Positions 1 through 7,134 of a stretch of DNA of 36,471 nucleotides are shown here, piece by piece. Origin of the DNA: a virus; the IMG/VR virus record IMGVR_UViG_3300011113_000552, positions 1 to 36,471 of that record. One strand, given 5' to 3'. The position numbers and the translations under genes are program-made. The notes beneath the pieces were generated by a model that had not been told where the DNA came from, ran no database searches, and saw nothing but the letters and a program-made list of their open reading frames with translations. Numbering within the stretch: the first letter of the stretch is position 1; every line of letters begins with the position of its first letter.

Positions 1-76
1 ATCCCGAAGGATTACTTTCACTGAATGGATAATCTATTTTTTCAAAGAACGTTTCGGACATTTCCGAATTGTTTTA

Positions 77-108
77 CAAATTTACGACATTTATTTCTAT
101 TTGTCAAG
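77..108 (-). promoter_or_regulatory. Bacteroidota-type promoter, leftward copy 1
   Basis: On the minus strand a CTTG box is followed by a 20-nt spacer and TAAATTTG, matching the Bacteroidota housekeeping consensus TTTG-N19/20-TAnnTTTG except for one base in the upstream box. It is the left-most of three similar units and would drive a gene left of position 1, outside the window. Confidence 0.7.
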
Positions 109-185
109 TTATTTGTTAACTTTTTTTGAGATTTGGAAACTTTCACCGTTTTACCACTCTGTGAACCTTAATCTCAAATCCTTTA

Positions 186-217
186 CAAACTTACAACATT
201 TTTTTCAATCTGTCAAA
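186..217 (-). promoter_or_regulatory. Bacteroidota-type promoter, leftward copy 2
   Basis: Minus-strand TTTG, 20-nt spacer, TAAGTTTG: a full match to the Bacteroidota consensus. About 48 bp around it is clearly similar to copy 1, so the whole unit looks duplicated and not just the boxes. It lies 109 bp right of copy 1. Confidence 0.8.
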
Positions 218-289
218 CTTTTTGTAAAGTTTTTTTTTTCGTTTTGACTACCGAGTATCTTTCATTCCCTATAAGTGTCAAATCTTTTA

Positions 290-321
290 CAAACTTACGG
301 CAAATATTTGGTAGTGTCAAA
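290..321 (-). promoter_or_regulatory. Bacteroidota-type promoter, leftward copy 3
   Basis: Minus-strand TTTG, 20-nt spacer, TAAGTTTG: a second full match, 104 bp right of copy 2 and just past the 3' end of the Nudix gene. Positions 1-327 hold no convincing ORF, so this block is best read as a tandem promoter array for leftward genes beyond the window edge. Confidence 0.8.
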
Positions 322-327
322 TAAATA

Positions 328-732
328 TCACAAAAAATTCAAAAGTATTTCTTTTATACCGTTTGACATATATAAATCATTAATTTCTTCTGAATCCATA
401 TATTGACATGTGGTGTGTTCAAATCCATCTTTAGCATTTTCCAAATCGGGTATTACGTATTTATTAGTTTCACACAAAAACACATGTAAAATACTTTTCT
501 GTATTCCTAATTTATTAAACCTGTTAACTTTTGCCACATGTTCAATAGGTAAATTTAATTTAATCCCCATTTCTTCATGGAATTCCCGATATGCCGCAAT
601 TTCTGAAGATTCACCATTTTCAATTCCTCCCATAGGGATTGCCCATTTTCCAGGTTCTGAATTTTCAGAAGCCCGTTGGCAAACTAAACATTTGTTACCA
701 ACTTTTATTATTATACCTGCGGATTCTTTCAT
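328..732 (-). CDS. Nudix hydrolase
   Basis: A 134-residue Nudix hydrolase, a family that cleaves nucleoside diphosphates linked to another group, for example damaged or surplus nucleotides, cofactors or RNA caps. The complete Nudix box GX5EX7REUXEEXGU is present, beginning GGIENGE and continuing REFHEEMGI, so the metal-binding glutamates are intact. The start at ATG 732 gives the usual strand opening (MKESAGIII). A longer reading to 792 would run into the divergent DUF192 gene and adds only hydrophobic sequence. The substrate cannot be told from the sequence. The gap to the divergent gene is 22 bp, too short for a normal promoter pair, so it is probably read through from the right. Confidence 0.88.
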   Translation of the reverse strand: MKESAGIIIKVGNKCLVCQRASENSEPGKWAIPMGGIENGESSEIAAYREFHEEMGIKLNLPIEHVAKVNRFNKLGIQKSILHVFLCETNKYVIPDLENAKDGFEHTTCQYMDSEEINDLYMSNGIKEILLNFL

Positions 733-754
733 TATACAATATTTATTAATAAGT

Positions 755-1111
755 ATGTTTATAAAAATAAATGATGAAATAATAAAAGTCAAAGTTTGTC
801 ATTCTCAAAAAGAAATTTCGGAAGGAATGATGGGTAAAGAATTTATTGGATTTGACGGTATGTTATTTTTAATGGGTGAAGGAAATCATTCATTTTGGAT
901 GAAAAACTGTATAGTCCCATTAGATATAATATTTATTAATTCAGATTTATCCATTTCTGAAATACACCATAATTGTGAACCTTGTAAATTTGGAATTTGT
1001 GAATCATATGAAGGTCACGGTAAATACATATTAGAAATTGAAGGTGGTCGTTGTTCTGATGAAGGTATTAGTGTTGGTGATTCTGTTGAATTTATTTTTC
1101 AGATTGATTAA
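755..1111 (+). CDS. DUF192 family protein
   Basis: A 118-residue protein of the DUF192 family. The hallmark SFWMKNCIVPLDIIFI is present, followed by a cysteine-containing loop (CEPCKFGIC), a YILEIEGG strand and a final GISVGDSVEF segment, in the family order. Most bacterial members are exported and start with a signal peptide; this one has none, so it probably acts in the cytoplasm. Function is unknown for the family. The ATG at 755 was chosen because the family fold starts there; the upstream in-frame sequence is antisense to the Nudix gene. The 3' end overlaps the convergent DHH gene by 20 bp. It is one of the few rightward genes in this part. Confidence 0.8.
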   Translation: MFIKINDEIIKVKVCHSQKEISEGMMGKEFIGFDGMLFLMGEGNHSFWMKNCIVPLDIIFINSDLSISEIHHNCEPCKFGICESYEGHGKYILEIEGGRCSDEGISVGDSVEFIFQID

Positions 1112-2492
1112 TCTTTTCTTGTAAGGTATTAACAAATCTTTTCTGTAACATCTTTAAGAATTTAATATATGGAGAATCGTCTTTTTCTGAGTCGTATTTG
1201 TATTTCCCTTGTGGAGGTCTTTTACTTCTACCAATATAATTTAATCCTGAAATATTAGTAATACACTTATGACCTCCGCTGTTTGCCTGTATAACATCCC
1301 AAACGGGTACTGTTATATTATCTAAAACACCCCACTCATCTTCTGTTAAATCAGATGTTCTTTTTGACATTAACTCTTTAATGTCCATTAATTTCTCAAC
1401 ACCTTTTTTTTCTTTAACATACTTTTCCCCATATATTGCGGCAAAATCTTTGAATGTGAATCCAACGGAACCTTCTTTTGCCGAAGTTTCAGAAACCCAC
1501 TTAATTGTTGATAGGGGTATCTCTTTTTCTTTAAGTTGTGATTCCCAATGGCCTAAAACCTCTTGAGCAATCTCACCTAAATTAACTCCCTTTAATTGTC
1601 TTTCTTTTTTAAATGGGTTACAAGACGCTTGCAATAATCCTAAAGGCCAAGCAATTACAAGAAAATCCGCCTCAGGGTTATTCTTAAACGGAGTATATCT
1701 ATCATATGAACCAGGATTCATCATATTACCACCGCCATACTGTACAATAATATTTCCCTGAATATCAGGATAATTCTTCATTTGTGAAATATATCCAGAT
1801 TTATTCATTTCAAGTTTGTTAATATCCGCCCATCGATTTTCCTTCATCATCAATTTAATCTTATTAAAGATGGATAATAAAGATGGTTTACATTCCATAA
1901 CCAAAGTTTCCAAAAAACCTGGTTTGTTTTTAAATGCTAAAAGTAGTTTATTAGTAACTAAACCTAACATCATCCTATTTCTTTTAGCTGAAGAATCTTT
2001 ATCAAATGAATAAACATAATTCATAACCATATCAGGTGTAATTTCATTTGAAGCATAATCCGCACTGTCAACCATAGAAATAGTTTTAACGTCTTCAGCG
2101 GTAAAAATTTCAGATGATGGAATAATTTGTGATAAAGTTTCAACATTAGAACGTGATTGTCTGAATGATGTTGACACAGTGTCTTCTGCACCCGCTTGTC
2201 TGTCGTGATGGTCAGTGTGTATAATAAACATTGGTTTACCATGAGCGAAATCGACTAACACAGGCATAACTTCACCTCTAGCGTCAGCTTGTTTAACCGC
2301 AAATTCTTTGTCACCATATTGTATTACTTCTGTATCAATAACATCAATACCATTATCCTCAAGGTATTTTTTCATAGCAATTGCGGTAGTAACTCCGTCT
2401 AAATCTTGGTGGAAATAAATTTTAGCTTTTTGGTATCTTTCTGATAATTCTCGAATATTTCTTATTCCTCCTTCGGATATAATTTTTCTCAT
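1092..2492 (-). CDS. DHH/DHHA1-family phosphoesterase
   Basis: A 466-residue DHH-superfamily phosphoesterase, the group that includes RecJ exonucleases, NrnA-type nano-RNases and cyclic-dinucleotide phosphodiesterases. Visible motifs in order: HQDLDG at residues 28-33 (motif I), VDF near 80-82, TDHHD at 93-97 (the DHH signature) and VDSADYA at 141-147. A C-terminal DHHA1-like SGGH sits at 405-408 and probably binds substrate. The metal-binding Asp and His residues therefore look complete and the enzyme should be active. The stretch between the two halves (about 150-400) is longer than in a minimal NrnA and is unfamiliar. It may process ssDNA or short RNA during phage replication, but the substrate is inference. 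Confidence 0.78.
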   Translation of the reverse strand: MRKIISEGGIRNIRELSERYQKAKIYFHQDLDGVTTAIAMKKYLEDNGIDVIDTEVIQYGDKEFAVKQADARGEVMPVLVDFAHGKPMFIIHTDHHDRQAGAEDTVSTSFRQSRSNVETLSQIIPSSEIFTAEDVKTISMVDSADYASNEITPDMVMNYVYSFDKDSSAKRNRMMLGLVTNKLLLAFKNKPGFLETLVMECKPSLLSIFNKIKLMMKENRWADINKLEMNKSGYISQMKNYPDIQGNIIVQYGGGNMMNPGSYDRYTPFKNNPEADFLVIAWPLGLLQASCNPFKKERQLKGVNLGEIAQEVLGHWESQLKEKEIPLSTIKWVSETSAKEGSVGFTFKDFAAIYGEKYVKEKKGVEKLMDIKELMSKRTSDLTEDEWGVLDNITVPVWDVIQANSGGHKCITNISGLNYIGRSKRPPQGKYKYDSEKDDSPYIKFLKMLQKRFVNTLQEKINQSEK

Positions 2493-2504
2493 AACATATA
2501 AATA

Positions 2505-2846
2505 TTATTCCTTCCAAAAAACTTGTACTAAAACAATAAGTATTGATAAACAAATACATATAAATGTTTTAGTATTAAGCGATTCATTAAATAAATAATA
2601 TGCCATTACAGTATAAACTATAGTACCGATAGAAAATCCTATAATTCTACTTGGCCATAATTGTCCTTCATAATGTTTAATAATCAAATTTAAACCATAC
2701 ATGAATATTATTGAGATTGGTATACCTAATAGTACTGAAAACCAAAGATTATTTTTTAACCACTCGTATTTTAAATGTCCCTGTATTTGAAAAAATGCAA
2801 GTATTTGTCCAATAATCAATAAAAATATACCAAAAAAAAAGTTCAT
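2505..2846 (-). CDS. Small four-helix membrane protein
   Basis: A 113-residue, strongly hydrophobic protein with about four predicted membrane segments (around residues 3-21, 35-57, 67-86 and 91-111) and short polar loops such as KHYEGQLWPSR. Size and layout resemble small multidrug-resistance or DMT-type proteins, but no diagnostic motif settles this. The ATG at 2846 is preferred over an adjacent upstream TTG. It ends 12 bp before the DHH gene, so the two are probably co-transcribed. Function unknown; a small transporter or a host-membrane modifier are both possible. Confidence 0.6.
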   Translation of the reverse strand: MNFFFGIFLLIIGQILAFFQIQGHLKYEWLKNNLWFSVLLGIPISIIFMYGLNLIIKHYEGQLWPSRIIGFSIGTIVYTVMAYYLFNESLNTKTFICICLSILIVLVQVFWKE

Positions 2847-2891
2847 CAAATAAATGATAAACTTTTTAATTTAAAATATCAAACTTAAATA

Positions 2892-3263
2892 TTAATTAAG
2901 AGTGAGTAAATATCTTAACTTATTTACCTGATGTAACATCTCATCTCTAAGATTTAATAAATCGGAGTCCATTTCCCTATCATATATATCGTTGAATGAA
3001 ACTAGGAACTCAACAACCTGTGTTATTAACGCACCTAATTCAATCTCCTCCAAATCTTCTCCATCAATAGTGTATCCTCCTGTGAATTTTGGTCTTCCGT
3101 GTTTGCCCATACAAGCTTCAACAAAATCATCAATTAACTCATCTAAACTTTCATAAATTTCACCGTATGCTTTATGTTGAGAAAACGATGTTGTTTGCCA
3201 GTGCATGAATCTGAACTGAACTTGTATTTTTACTAATGCTAAAACTATTTCTGAATTTTCCAT
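2892..3263 (-). CDS. DUF5856-like, Dps/ferritin-like phage protein
   Basis: A 123-residue helical protein. The opening LVKIQVQFRFMHWQTTSF and following KAYGEIYESLDELIDDFVE resemble the phage DUF5856 family, which looks like a diverged Dps/ferritin-like helical bundle: a His-Trp pair in helix 1 and acidic residues in helix 2. The end DLLNLRDEMLHQVNKLRYLLTLN is typical of the family. Whether it binds iron or DNA is not known. The ATG at 3263 was chosen because an upstream extension would be antisense-like sequence from the methyltransferase end. A terminator-like hairpin lies directly upstream, and the leader reads ATTTATTGTTATG, the same 13 bases as before the gene that starts at 16238. Confidence 0.6.
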   Translation of the reverse strand: MENSEIVLALVKIQVQFRFMHWQTTSFSQHKAYGEIYESLDELIDDFVEACMGKHGRPKFTGGYTIDGEDLEEIELGALITQVVEFLVSFNDIYDREMDSDLLNLRDEMLHQVNKLRYLLTLN

Positions 3264-3287
3264 AACAATAAATATATCATAAAATAA

Positions 3288-3314
3288 AAAACGGAGGTTA
3301 TTGTCCTCCGTTTT
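3288..3314 (-). terminator. Intrinsic terminator at the end of the methyltransferase gene
   Basis: A perfect 10-bp inverted repeat (AAAACGGAGG / CCTCCGTTTT) with a 7-nt loop. Read on the minus strand it is followed by TTTTTTATTTT. The methyltransferase stop codon lies in the loop, so the 5' arm is coding sequence. It should end the leftward operon before the DUF5856-like gene. Confidence 0.75.
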
Positions 3315-4155
3315 CAAATTGTAACTTCTGTTGTTTTTTTTGGTCAACAAAACCTTGTATTCGTTCTCTAGCAATATTAGTATAATTTTCAGATAATTCA
3401 ATACCAATCCATCTTCTATCCAAAATTTCTGCGGCCACACAACTTGTTCCACTACCATTGAATGGGTCCAAGACAATATCATTCTTATAAGATAAGATTT
3501 TTATTGCTTTAGTTGGGATATCCATTGAGAATGTTGCCTTTGTCATTGGTCGTGAGTCATTCAAATATTTCCACTGTCCAAATACCAATTCCATAAAATC
3601 TTTTTTATCCTCTTCTTTGTAAACCATTTTTGTTTTACCTTCTTCAGTTATTGTTGGTTCCCCCTTCCATTGCGGTTCACCTTTAACTTTCTTAATATGG
3701 TATTTCTTATATGCCAAAACAATACATTCTTTTGGGTTATAAATGTATGGACTTGATGGGCTCATCCAACTACCCCAGGCAGTTGTCTTACTTCTATGTG
3801 GACTATCCTCTTCCAAATCAACAATTCCAAAAAAATTAAAACCAATTTCTTTCATTATCTGATAAACTTCAGAGACAAAGAAAATTCTTCCTCCTTTAGC
3901 TTGTCGGTTAATTTCATAAGGAATATTCAAAGCGATTCTACCATCGTCCTTCAATACTCTAAACGCCTCTTCTAACCATTGTCTTGAGAATGCTTTATAC
4001 TCCCAAAAAAACATATCGTCATCGTGAGTATCATAAGCAATATTAACACCGTAGGGTGGTGATGTAACTATCAAGTCAATTGACCCTTCAGGCATTTGAC
4101 TCATAACCTGAACACAGTCACCATTAATGACCTGATTTATATAATTTTCTATCAT
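3298..4155 (-). CDS. DNA methyltransferase, beta class (N6-adenine or N4-cytosine)
   Basis: A 285-residue DNA methyltransferase of the N6_N4_Mtase type. The catalytic motif TSPPYG is at residues 31-36 and the AdoMet-binding motif DPFNGSGT at 230-237, followed by the typical RRWIGIELSENY segment. This order (catalytic motif first, cofactor motif last) defines the beta class, where TSPPY occurs in both N4-cytosine and N6-adenine enzymes. No restriction endonuclease is nearby, so it is probably an orphan enzyme that protects phage DNA or marks it. The start overlaps the stop of the DUF3310 gene by 4 nt (ATGA), which indicates translational coupling. Recognition sequence unknown. Confidence 0.9.
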   Translation of the reverse strand: MIENYINQVINGDCVQVMSQMPEGSIDLIVTSPPYGVNIAYDTHDDDMFFWEYKAFSRQWLEEAFRVLKDDGRIALNIPYEINRQAKGGRIFFVSEVYQIMKEIGFNFFGIVDLEEDSPHRSKTTAWGSWMSPSSPYIYNPKECIVLAYKKYHIKKVKGEPQWKGEPTITEEGKTKMVYKEEDKKDFMELVFGQWKYLNDSRPMTKATFSMDIPTKAIKILSYKNDIVLDPFNGSGTSCVAAEILDRRWIGIELSENYTNIARERIQGFVDQKKQQKLQFENGGQ

Positions 4156-4409
4156 TTTTTCTCTAATGTTTTAATGTGATGTTGTAAATACCATAACGCT
4201 TTTTTCAAATCTTGTAACTCAGCATTACTATCTTTCTTACCTGCTCGTGAAATATATTTGACAGTATTCCCCAAACAAAAACCTAAATCCCAAGCATCAA
4301 TAACTTTAATTGCCTCATAAACATTATCTTCACCACCATAATGTCTTGGGTGATTTACCATTTCTTTTTTACTAATGTCTGACAAATGCTCTAATAATTC
4401 TTTTTCCAT
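4152..4409 (-). CDS. DUF3310 family protein
   Basis: An 85-residue DUF3310 protein, common in tailed phages and sometimes labelled nucleotide-kinase-like. Diagnostic features are VNHPRHYGG, then EAIKVIDAWDLGFCLGN, then VKYISRAGKK, and a terminal DLKKALWYLQHHI helix. Its biochemical role is not established, though it often sits beside nucleotide-metabolism genes. The ATG at 4409 overlaps the preceding gene's stop by one base (TGATG); a GTG codon one triplet upstream is the alternative. Confidence 0.85.
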   Translation of the reverse strand: MEKELLEHLSDISKKEMVNHPRHYGGEDNVYEAIKVIDAWDLGFCLGNTVKYISRAGKKDSNAELQDLKKALWYLQHHIKTLEKK

Positions 4410-4609
4410 CACTTTTTTAAATTAACTCTAACATAATATTCTTTACCATATTTTGACTCCTGAATTAAACCTTCTTCAATTAAAAAATCAATCTTTTTTT
4501 TAGTTTCATCCATACCTATTTTAAGGATGTATTCTGAAATATAATTGATATGAACTGGTTGTTCAAGTTTAGCTATTAGATTTTCGGTTGGTGATGTATT
4601 CTTCCTCAT
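4409..4609 (-). CDS. Small protein, possible winged-helix fold
   Basis: A 66-residue protein I do not recognise as a named family. The pattern (HINYISEYILKIGMDETKKKIDFLIEEGLIQES, then a YGKEYYVRV strand pair) reads like a small winged-helix domain: recognition helix, then a beta wing. That is fold inference only. The ATG at 4609 is used; an upstream TTG is possible. It overlaps the previous small gene by 41 nt and is coupled to DUF3310, so it belongs to the same leftward operon that ends at the terminator near 3300. Confidence 0.55.
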   Translation of the reverse strand: MRKNTSPTENLIAKLEQPVHINYISEYILKIGMDETKKKIDFLIEEGLIQESKYGKEYYVRVNLKK

Positions 4610-4745
4610 ATAAATCAAATTTACTTTTTATTTCGTTACTTGTGAATATTAGAGCATCCGCAATTAAAAACTTTTTAATTTCAGATATGTTAGATTCTAT
4701 GGTTTGAATCTCGTTTTCTCCAACTATCTTTTTAGTGAATCCCAT
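4569..4745 (-). CDS. Small unknown protein, first gene of operon
   Basis: A 58-residue ORF from ATG 4745 to TAA 4569, starting MGFTKKIVGENEIQ and rich in charged helical residues. No family recognised. Support comes from its position: it fills the gap between two genes, overlaps the next gene by 41 nt in another frame, and has a Bacteroidota -7 box (TATATTTG) 5 nt upstream of its ATG, so its mRNA would be nearly leaderless. Confidence 0.5.
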   Translation of the reverse strand: MGFTKKIVGENEIQTIESNISEIKKFLIADALIFTSNEIKSKFDLYEEEYITNRKSNS

Positions 4746-4749
4746 TTAG

Positions 4750-4780
4750 CAAATATACTAAGGTTTTTTTAGAAATCCAA
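4750..4780 (-). promoter_or_regulatory. Probable leftward promoter
   Basis: On the minus strand the -7 box is TATATTTG (4757-4750), and the best upstream box is TTGG with a 19-nt spacer, one base off TTTG. It overlaps the 3' end of the preceding gene and would start the methyltransferase operon. Confidence 0.45.
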
Positions 4781-5516
4781 TAGTATTAGATTGAACAATA
4801 TAACTTAGAATTTTTCTTTTGAATATTGGTATTAGTGCGTTCTCTAATGGTAAATTGTTCGATATTTTAATTTCAAAAATTGTACTAAATTCATCAATAT
4901 CTAATGATTTTAAAATAGTACTTATTCTTTTTTTTGTTTTTTCTCGATATACTGGTTCTACTTTAAACTTTGATTCCGTTATTTTATCAACCTGATTACT
5001 CAATTCATATTTCCACACATTTTTTTCTCCATCGTAATCAAAAAAGAAATGTCCACTTGAGTATTGGGTTGTATCGGATATTGATTTTAAACTTATCGCC
5101 ACAGAGTCATAGGTGATATTCCAAAGTGCTTTAATTATATTAAAATACTCATAGAATTTAAGTCCGGCTTTTTTCAATATCTTATTAAACTCTAAAAGTT
5201 GTTCATCATTTAAATTAGGTATTGGTTCATATTTTAATTCTTTTATTAAAATCTCATCATCAACCGAAGTAAATTTTTTAGTTAATTTAATGTATTTGAA
5301 GTCATTACTAATAGATTGTAAATTAGCTAAATGTAATGACATCTCACTAAACAAAGGATATAATTCAAACTTATCTATCTTATCGTCACAGTATTTTATG
5401 AAATCCATTAGGACATAAAATTTATGCTCATAATCTATTGGTTCTTGGATAATCCAATCAGTACTAAGTTTGAAATGTGTTTTTTTAGTTCTTTTATTTT
5501 TCTTATCTGAAACCAT
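4758..5516 (-). CDS. Unknown phage protein
   Basis: A 252-residue protein of unknown function. The start at ATG 5516 (MVSDKKNKRTKK) gives a basic N-terminus and lies 1 bp after the stop of the preceding gene, so the two are translated together. The body contains KFYVLMDFIKYCDDKIDKF and LYPLFSEMSLHLANLQSI, helical segments that look like a folded domain, and a central GHFFFDYDGEKNVWKYEL strand region. No catalytic motif, membrane segment or signal peptide is visible. An in-frame extension to 5612 is rejected because it overlaps the conserved-looking C-terminus of the upstream gene. Confidence 0.7.
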   Translation of the reverse strand: MVSDKKNKRTKKTHFKLSTDWIIQEPIDYEHKFYVLMDFIKYCDDKIDKFELYPLFSEMSLHLANLQSISNDFKYIKLTKKFTSVDDEILIKELKYEPIPNLNDEQLLEFNKILKKAGLKFYEYFNIIKALWNITYDSVAISLKSISDTTQYSSGHFFFDYDGEKNVWKYELSNQVDKITESKFKVEPVYREKTKKRISTILKSLDIDEFSTIFEIKISNNLPLENALIPIFKRKILSYIVQSNTIGFLKKP

Positions 5517-5517
5517 A

Positions 5518-6798
5518 CTATCCCTCCATTTGGAAAATATAGTACGTATCTCCGTCAAAAACAATAGTATCTTCGTCTCCGTTATAGTGATTAAGAATAT
5601 TTCCATATCCATCGGACTCTACAACACCCGCAATTAATTTTTGCATATCGACAAAGTTACTAAGTTCAAGACCATAATTTTTTATGGTATCTGCAGGATT
5701 ATCAACAAGGTCATCTAATATACTTTCAACCTTATCATCAATCATATATTCAGGAATATCTTTGTCACTATCTCTTAATTCCTCCAATTCTTCATTCAAT
5801 TCATCAAATTCTTCTTGTGATAAACTTTCAGGGTTTTCTAATTTCGCCTCAATTTCATCCATTCTATTTTGAACTTCCTCACTATGCTCGAACTCATCCT
5901 CATCAAAATAACTATCAAGATTTTCTCTGACATTATCGTATTCACCCTCTCTAAACCAATCTTTTAATTCTTCTTCATCAATATAATCCTCAACAAATGA
6001 TTGTCTAAATCCATCAAGACCAACGTCGTCAATTAAGTTTTCAGTTGACTCTCTAGCCGATAGGTCTGTGTCATAGGTATCCCCAACCGCCCATTGTTCC
6101 TTACTTTTACCTTCAGGTGTTGCAACTTTAAATAAATAAAGACGATAAAATTTCCCATCAGGAATTAAATCGTAAACATCAATTCGTTTACTTAATTCAT
6201 CCATCTCTTCAGTTAATGTTTCAATCTCATCAACTAAATCACTATCTTCATTATACCCTTCAATTGATTCAATTTCTTCAATTCTTTTTCGGTTATTTTC
6301 AATCGTTGCGTTGTCTCCAGGTTCCTTAGCGTCGTACTCATATCTAGTAAGATGTTCAAAAAGAGCATTTGCACATGATGCCAAATCACTTAGGGTTTCA
6401 CCTTCCCAAGCACCTTCTTGTCTTAATTCATCTTGAGCTTCTTTTTCTTTTAAAAACTCCAAATAATTAATTCTTTTTCTATACTCACTGCCGTGGTCAA
6501 AAACGTACCCACTAACTTTAATACCGTTTAATGTTGAAACCGCAGTATGAGAAATATCTAACTTTCCATTTATTGTTATATTACCTAAATTAACTACCGG
6601 AGTACCATTAACACTTAAATCACCATCAATAACAATTTTTTTACCTTTAAATTGTCTAAGGTTATTTATTTTTCTTCCATCCCATGATACAAATTCTAAA
6701 AACTCCAAATACTTCTGAGGAGAAATAGTTACCGAATCAATTTCTTGACTTTCTAAAATTATTTTTTTCAGTATTTCCTTGATATTATTTTCTAACAT
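5518..6798 (-). CDS. Acidic protein with LRR-like N-terminal repeats, possible head protein
   Basis: A 426-residue, very acidic protein. The N-terminus ends in KKIILES (residues 11-17), one of several [IL][IL]xE motifs in this window that resemble T4 capsid-targeting cleavage sites. Residues about 40-105 hold short repeating strands (IVIDGDLSVNG, ITINGKLDIS, LNGIKVSG) that look like a short LRR or beta-helix. After residue 150 come long acidic coiled-coil-like stretches full of Glu and Asp. It ends with a GYGNIL and TYYIFQMEG segment. The ATG at 6798 is preferred over an upstream non-ATG start. Function unknown; packaging inside the head is inference from the N-terminal motif. Confidence 0.7.
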   Translation of the reverse strand: MLENNIKEILKKIILESQEIDSVTISPQKYLEFLEFVSWDGRKINNLRQFKGKKIVIDGDLSVNGTPVVNLGNITINGKLDISHTAVSTLNGIKVSGYVFDHGSEYRKRINYLEFLKEKEAQDELRQEGAWEGETLSDLASCANALFEHLTRYEYDAKEPGDNATIENNRKRIEEIESIEGYNEDSDLVDEIETLTEEMDELSKRIDVYDLIPDGKFYRLYLFKVATPEGKSKEQWAVGDTYDTDLSARESTENLIDDVGLDGFRQSFVEDYIDEEELKDWFREGEYDNVRENLDSYFDEDEFEHSEEVQNRMDEIEAKLENPESLSQEEFDELNEELEELRDSDKDIPEYMIDDKVESILDDLVDNPADTIKNYGLELSNFVDMQKLIAGVVESDGYGNILNHYNGDEDTIVFDGDTYYIFQMEG

Positions 6799-6803
6799 AC
6801 TAT

Positions 6804-6825
6804 TATAAATATACAAATATTTATA
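6804..6825. promoter_or_regulatory. Overlapping TATAAATA boxes (T4 late-promoter-like)
   Basis: TATAAATA is present on the plus strand at 6804-6811, facing the small gene at 6855, and on the minus strand at 6825-6818, 20 nt before the ATG at 6798. This equals the T4 late -10 element. In DNA this AT-rich the octamer can occur by chance, so the call is weak. Confidence 0.25.
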
Positions 6826-6854
6826 AGTAATAAACATTTAAAAACCTTAAAATT

Positions 6855-6980
6855 ATGGGATGCGGATGTAAGGGTGGTCAGTCAAATAAAAACCAACCAA
6901 CAAAACCAGTACAAAAAGAAAATTTGCAAAACGCAATTAAAACTACAATTGAAAAGTACTATAACAAAAATAAAAAATAA
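6855..6980 (+). CDS. 41-residue Cys/Gly-rich peptide
   Basis: A short ORF of 41 residues starting MGCGCKGGQ, followed by a polar Lys/Gln/Asn-rich tail that ends EKYYNKNKK. The CxC motif directly after the start is its only notable feature; two cysteines with one glycine between them could bind metal or form a disulfide. It is followed 40 bp later by a second, even smaller peptide with the same CGCG pattern, and both precede a terminator. Being intergenic, in a suitable frame and paired with a similar peptide supports a real gene. Function unknown. Confidence 0.6.
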   Translation: MGCGCKGGQSNKNQPTKPVQKENLQNAIKTTIEKYYNKNKK

Positions 6981-7020
6981 TAACTATTTATAATAATAAA
7001 CTCTTTAATCTTTTAAACAA

Positions 7021-7071
7021 ATGAAAAACGGTGGTGGTAACAACGGTGGCGGATGTGGTTGTGGTAAATAA
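7021..7071 (+). CDS. 16-residue Gly/Cys peptide
   Basis: A very small ORF encoding MKNGGGNNGGGCGCGK. It shares the C-G-C-G signature with the 41-residue peptide 40 bp upstream, and a terminator hairpin follows 30 bp downstream, so it closes a short rightward unit. Ten of 16 residues are Gly or Cys. Nothing is known of its role; a metal-binding or redox peptide is possible. Its size alone makes the call uncertain. Confidence 0.45.
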   Translation: MKNGGGNNGGGCGCGK

Positions 7072-7100
7072 TCAACCCTAATCTAATAATTAAGAAACTT

Positions 7101-7128
7101 AAAAGAGGGGAATTTTTCCCCTTTTTTT
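7101..7128 (+). terminator. Intrinsic terminator
   Basis: GGGG and CCCC stems (7107-7110 and 7118-7121), extended by A/T pairs (AAAAG with TTTTTTT), with a 7-nt loop and a run of seven T. It ends the two Cys/Gly peptide genes just before the gene at 7135. Confidence 0.75.
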
Positions 7129-7134
7129 ATATTT

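Noticed and set aside
125-178. Inverted repeat TTTGAGATT/AATCTCAAA between promoters 1 and 2
   Set aside because: The loop is 36 nt and both arms are AT-rich, so chance is likely; no T-tract on the transcribed strand.
410-754. N-terminal extension of the DUF192 gene to position 410
   Set aside because: It is antisense to the Nudix gene, and the DUF192 fold begins at the ATG at 755.
1092-2492. Capsid-targeting sequence at the start of the DHH protein (MRKIISEGG)
   Set aside because: It fits the loose motif, but the protein is an enzyme and the segment is too short; kept only as a caution about chance matches.
3264-3482. Longer start for the DUF5856-like gene
   Set aside because: The extension covers the methyltransferase 3' end in another frame and a terminator; the family-like part starts at ATG 3263.
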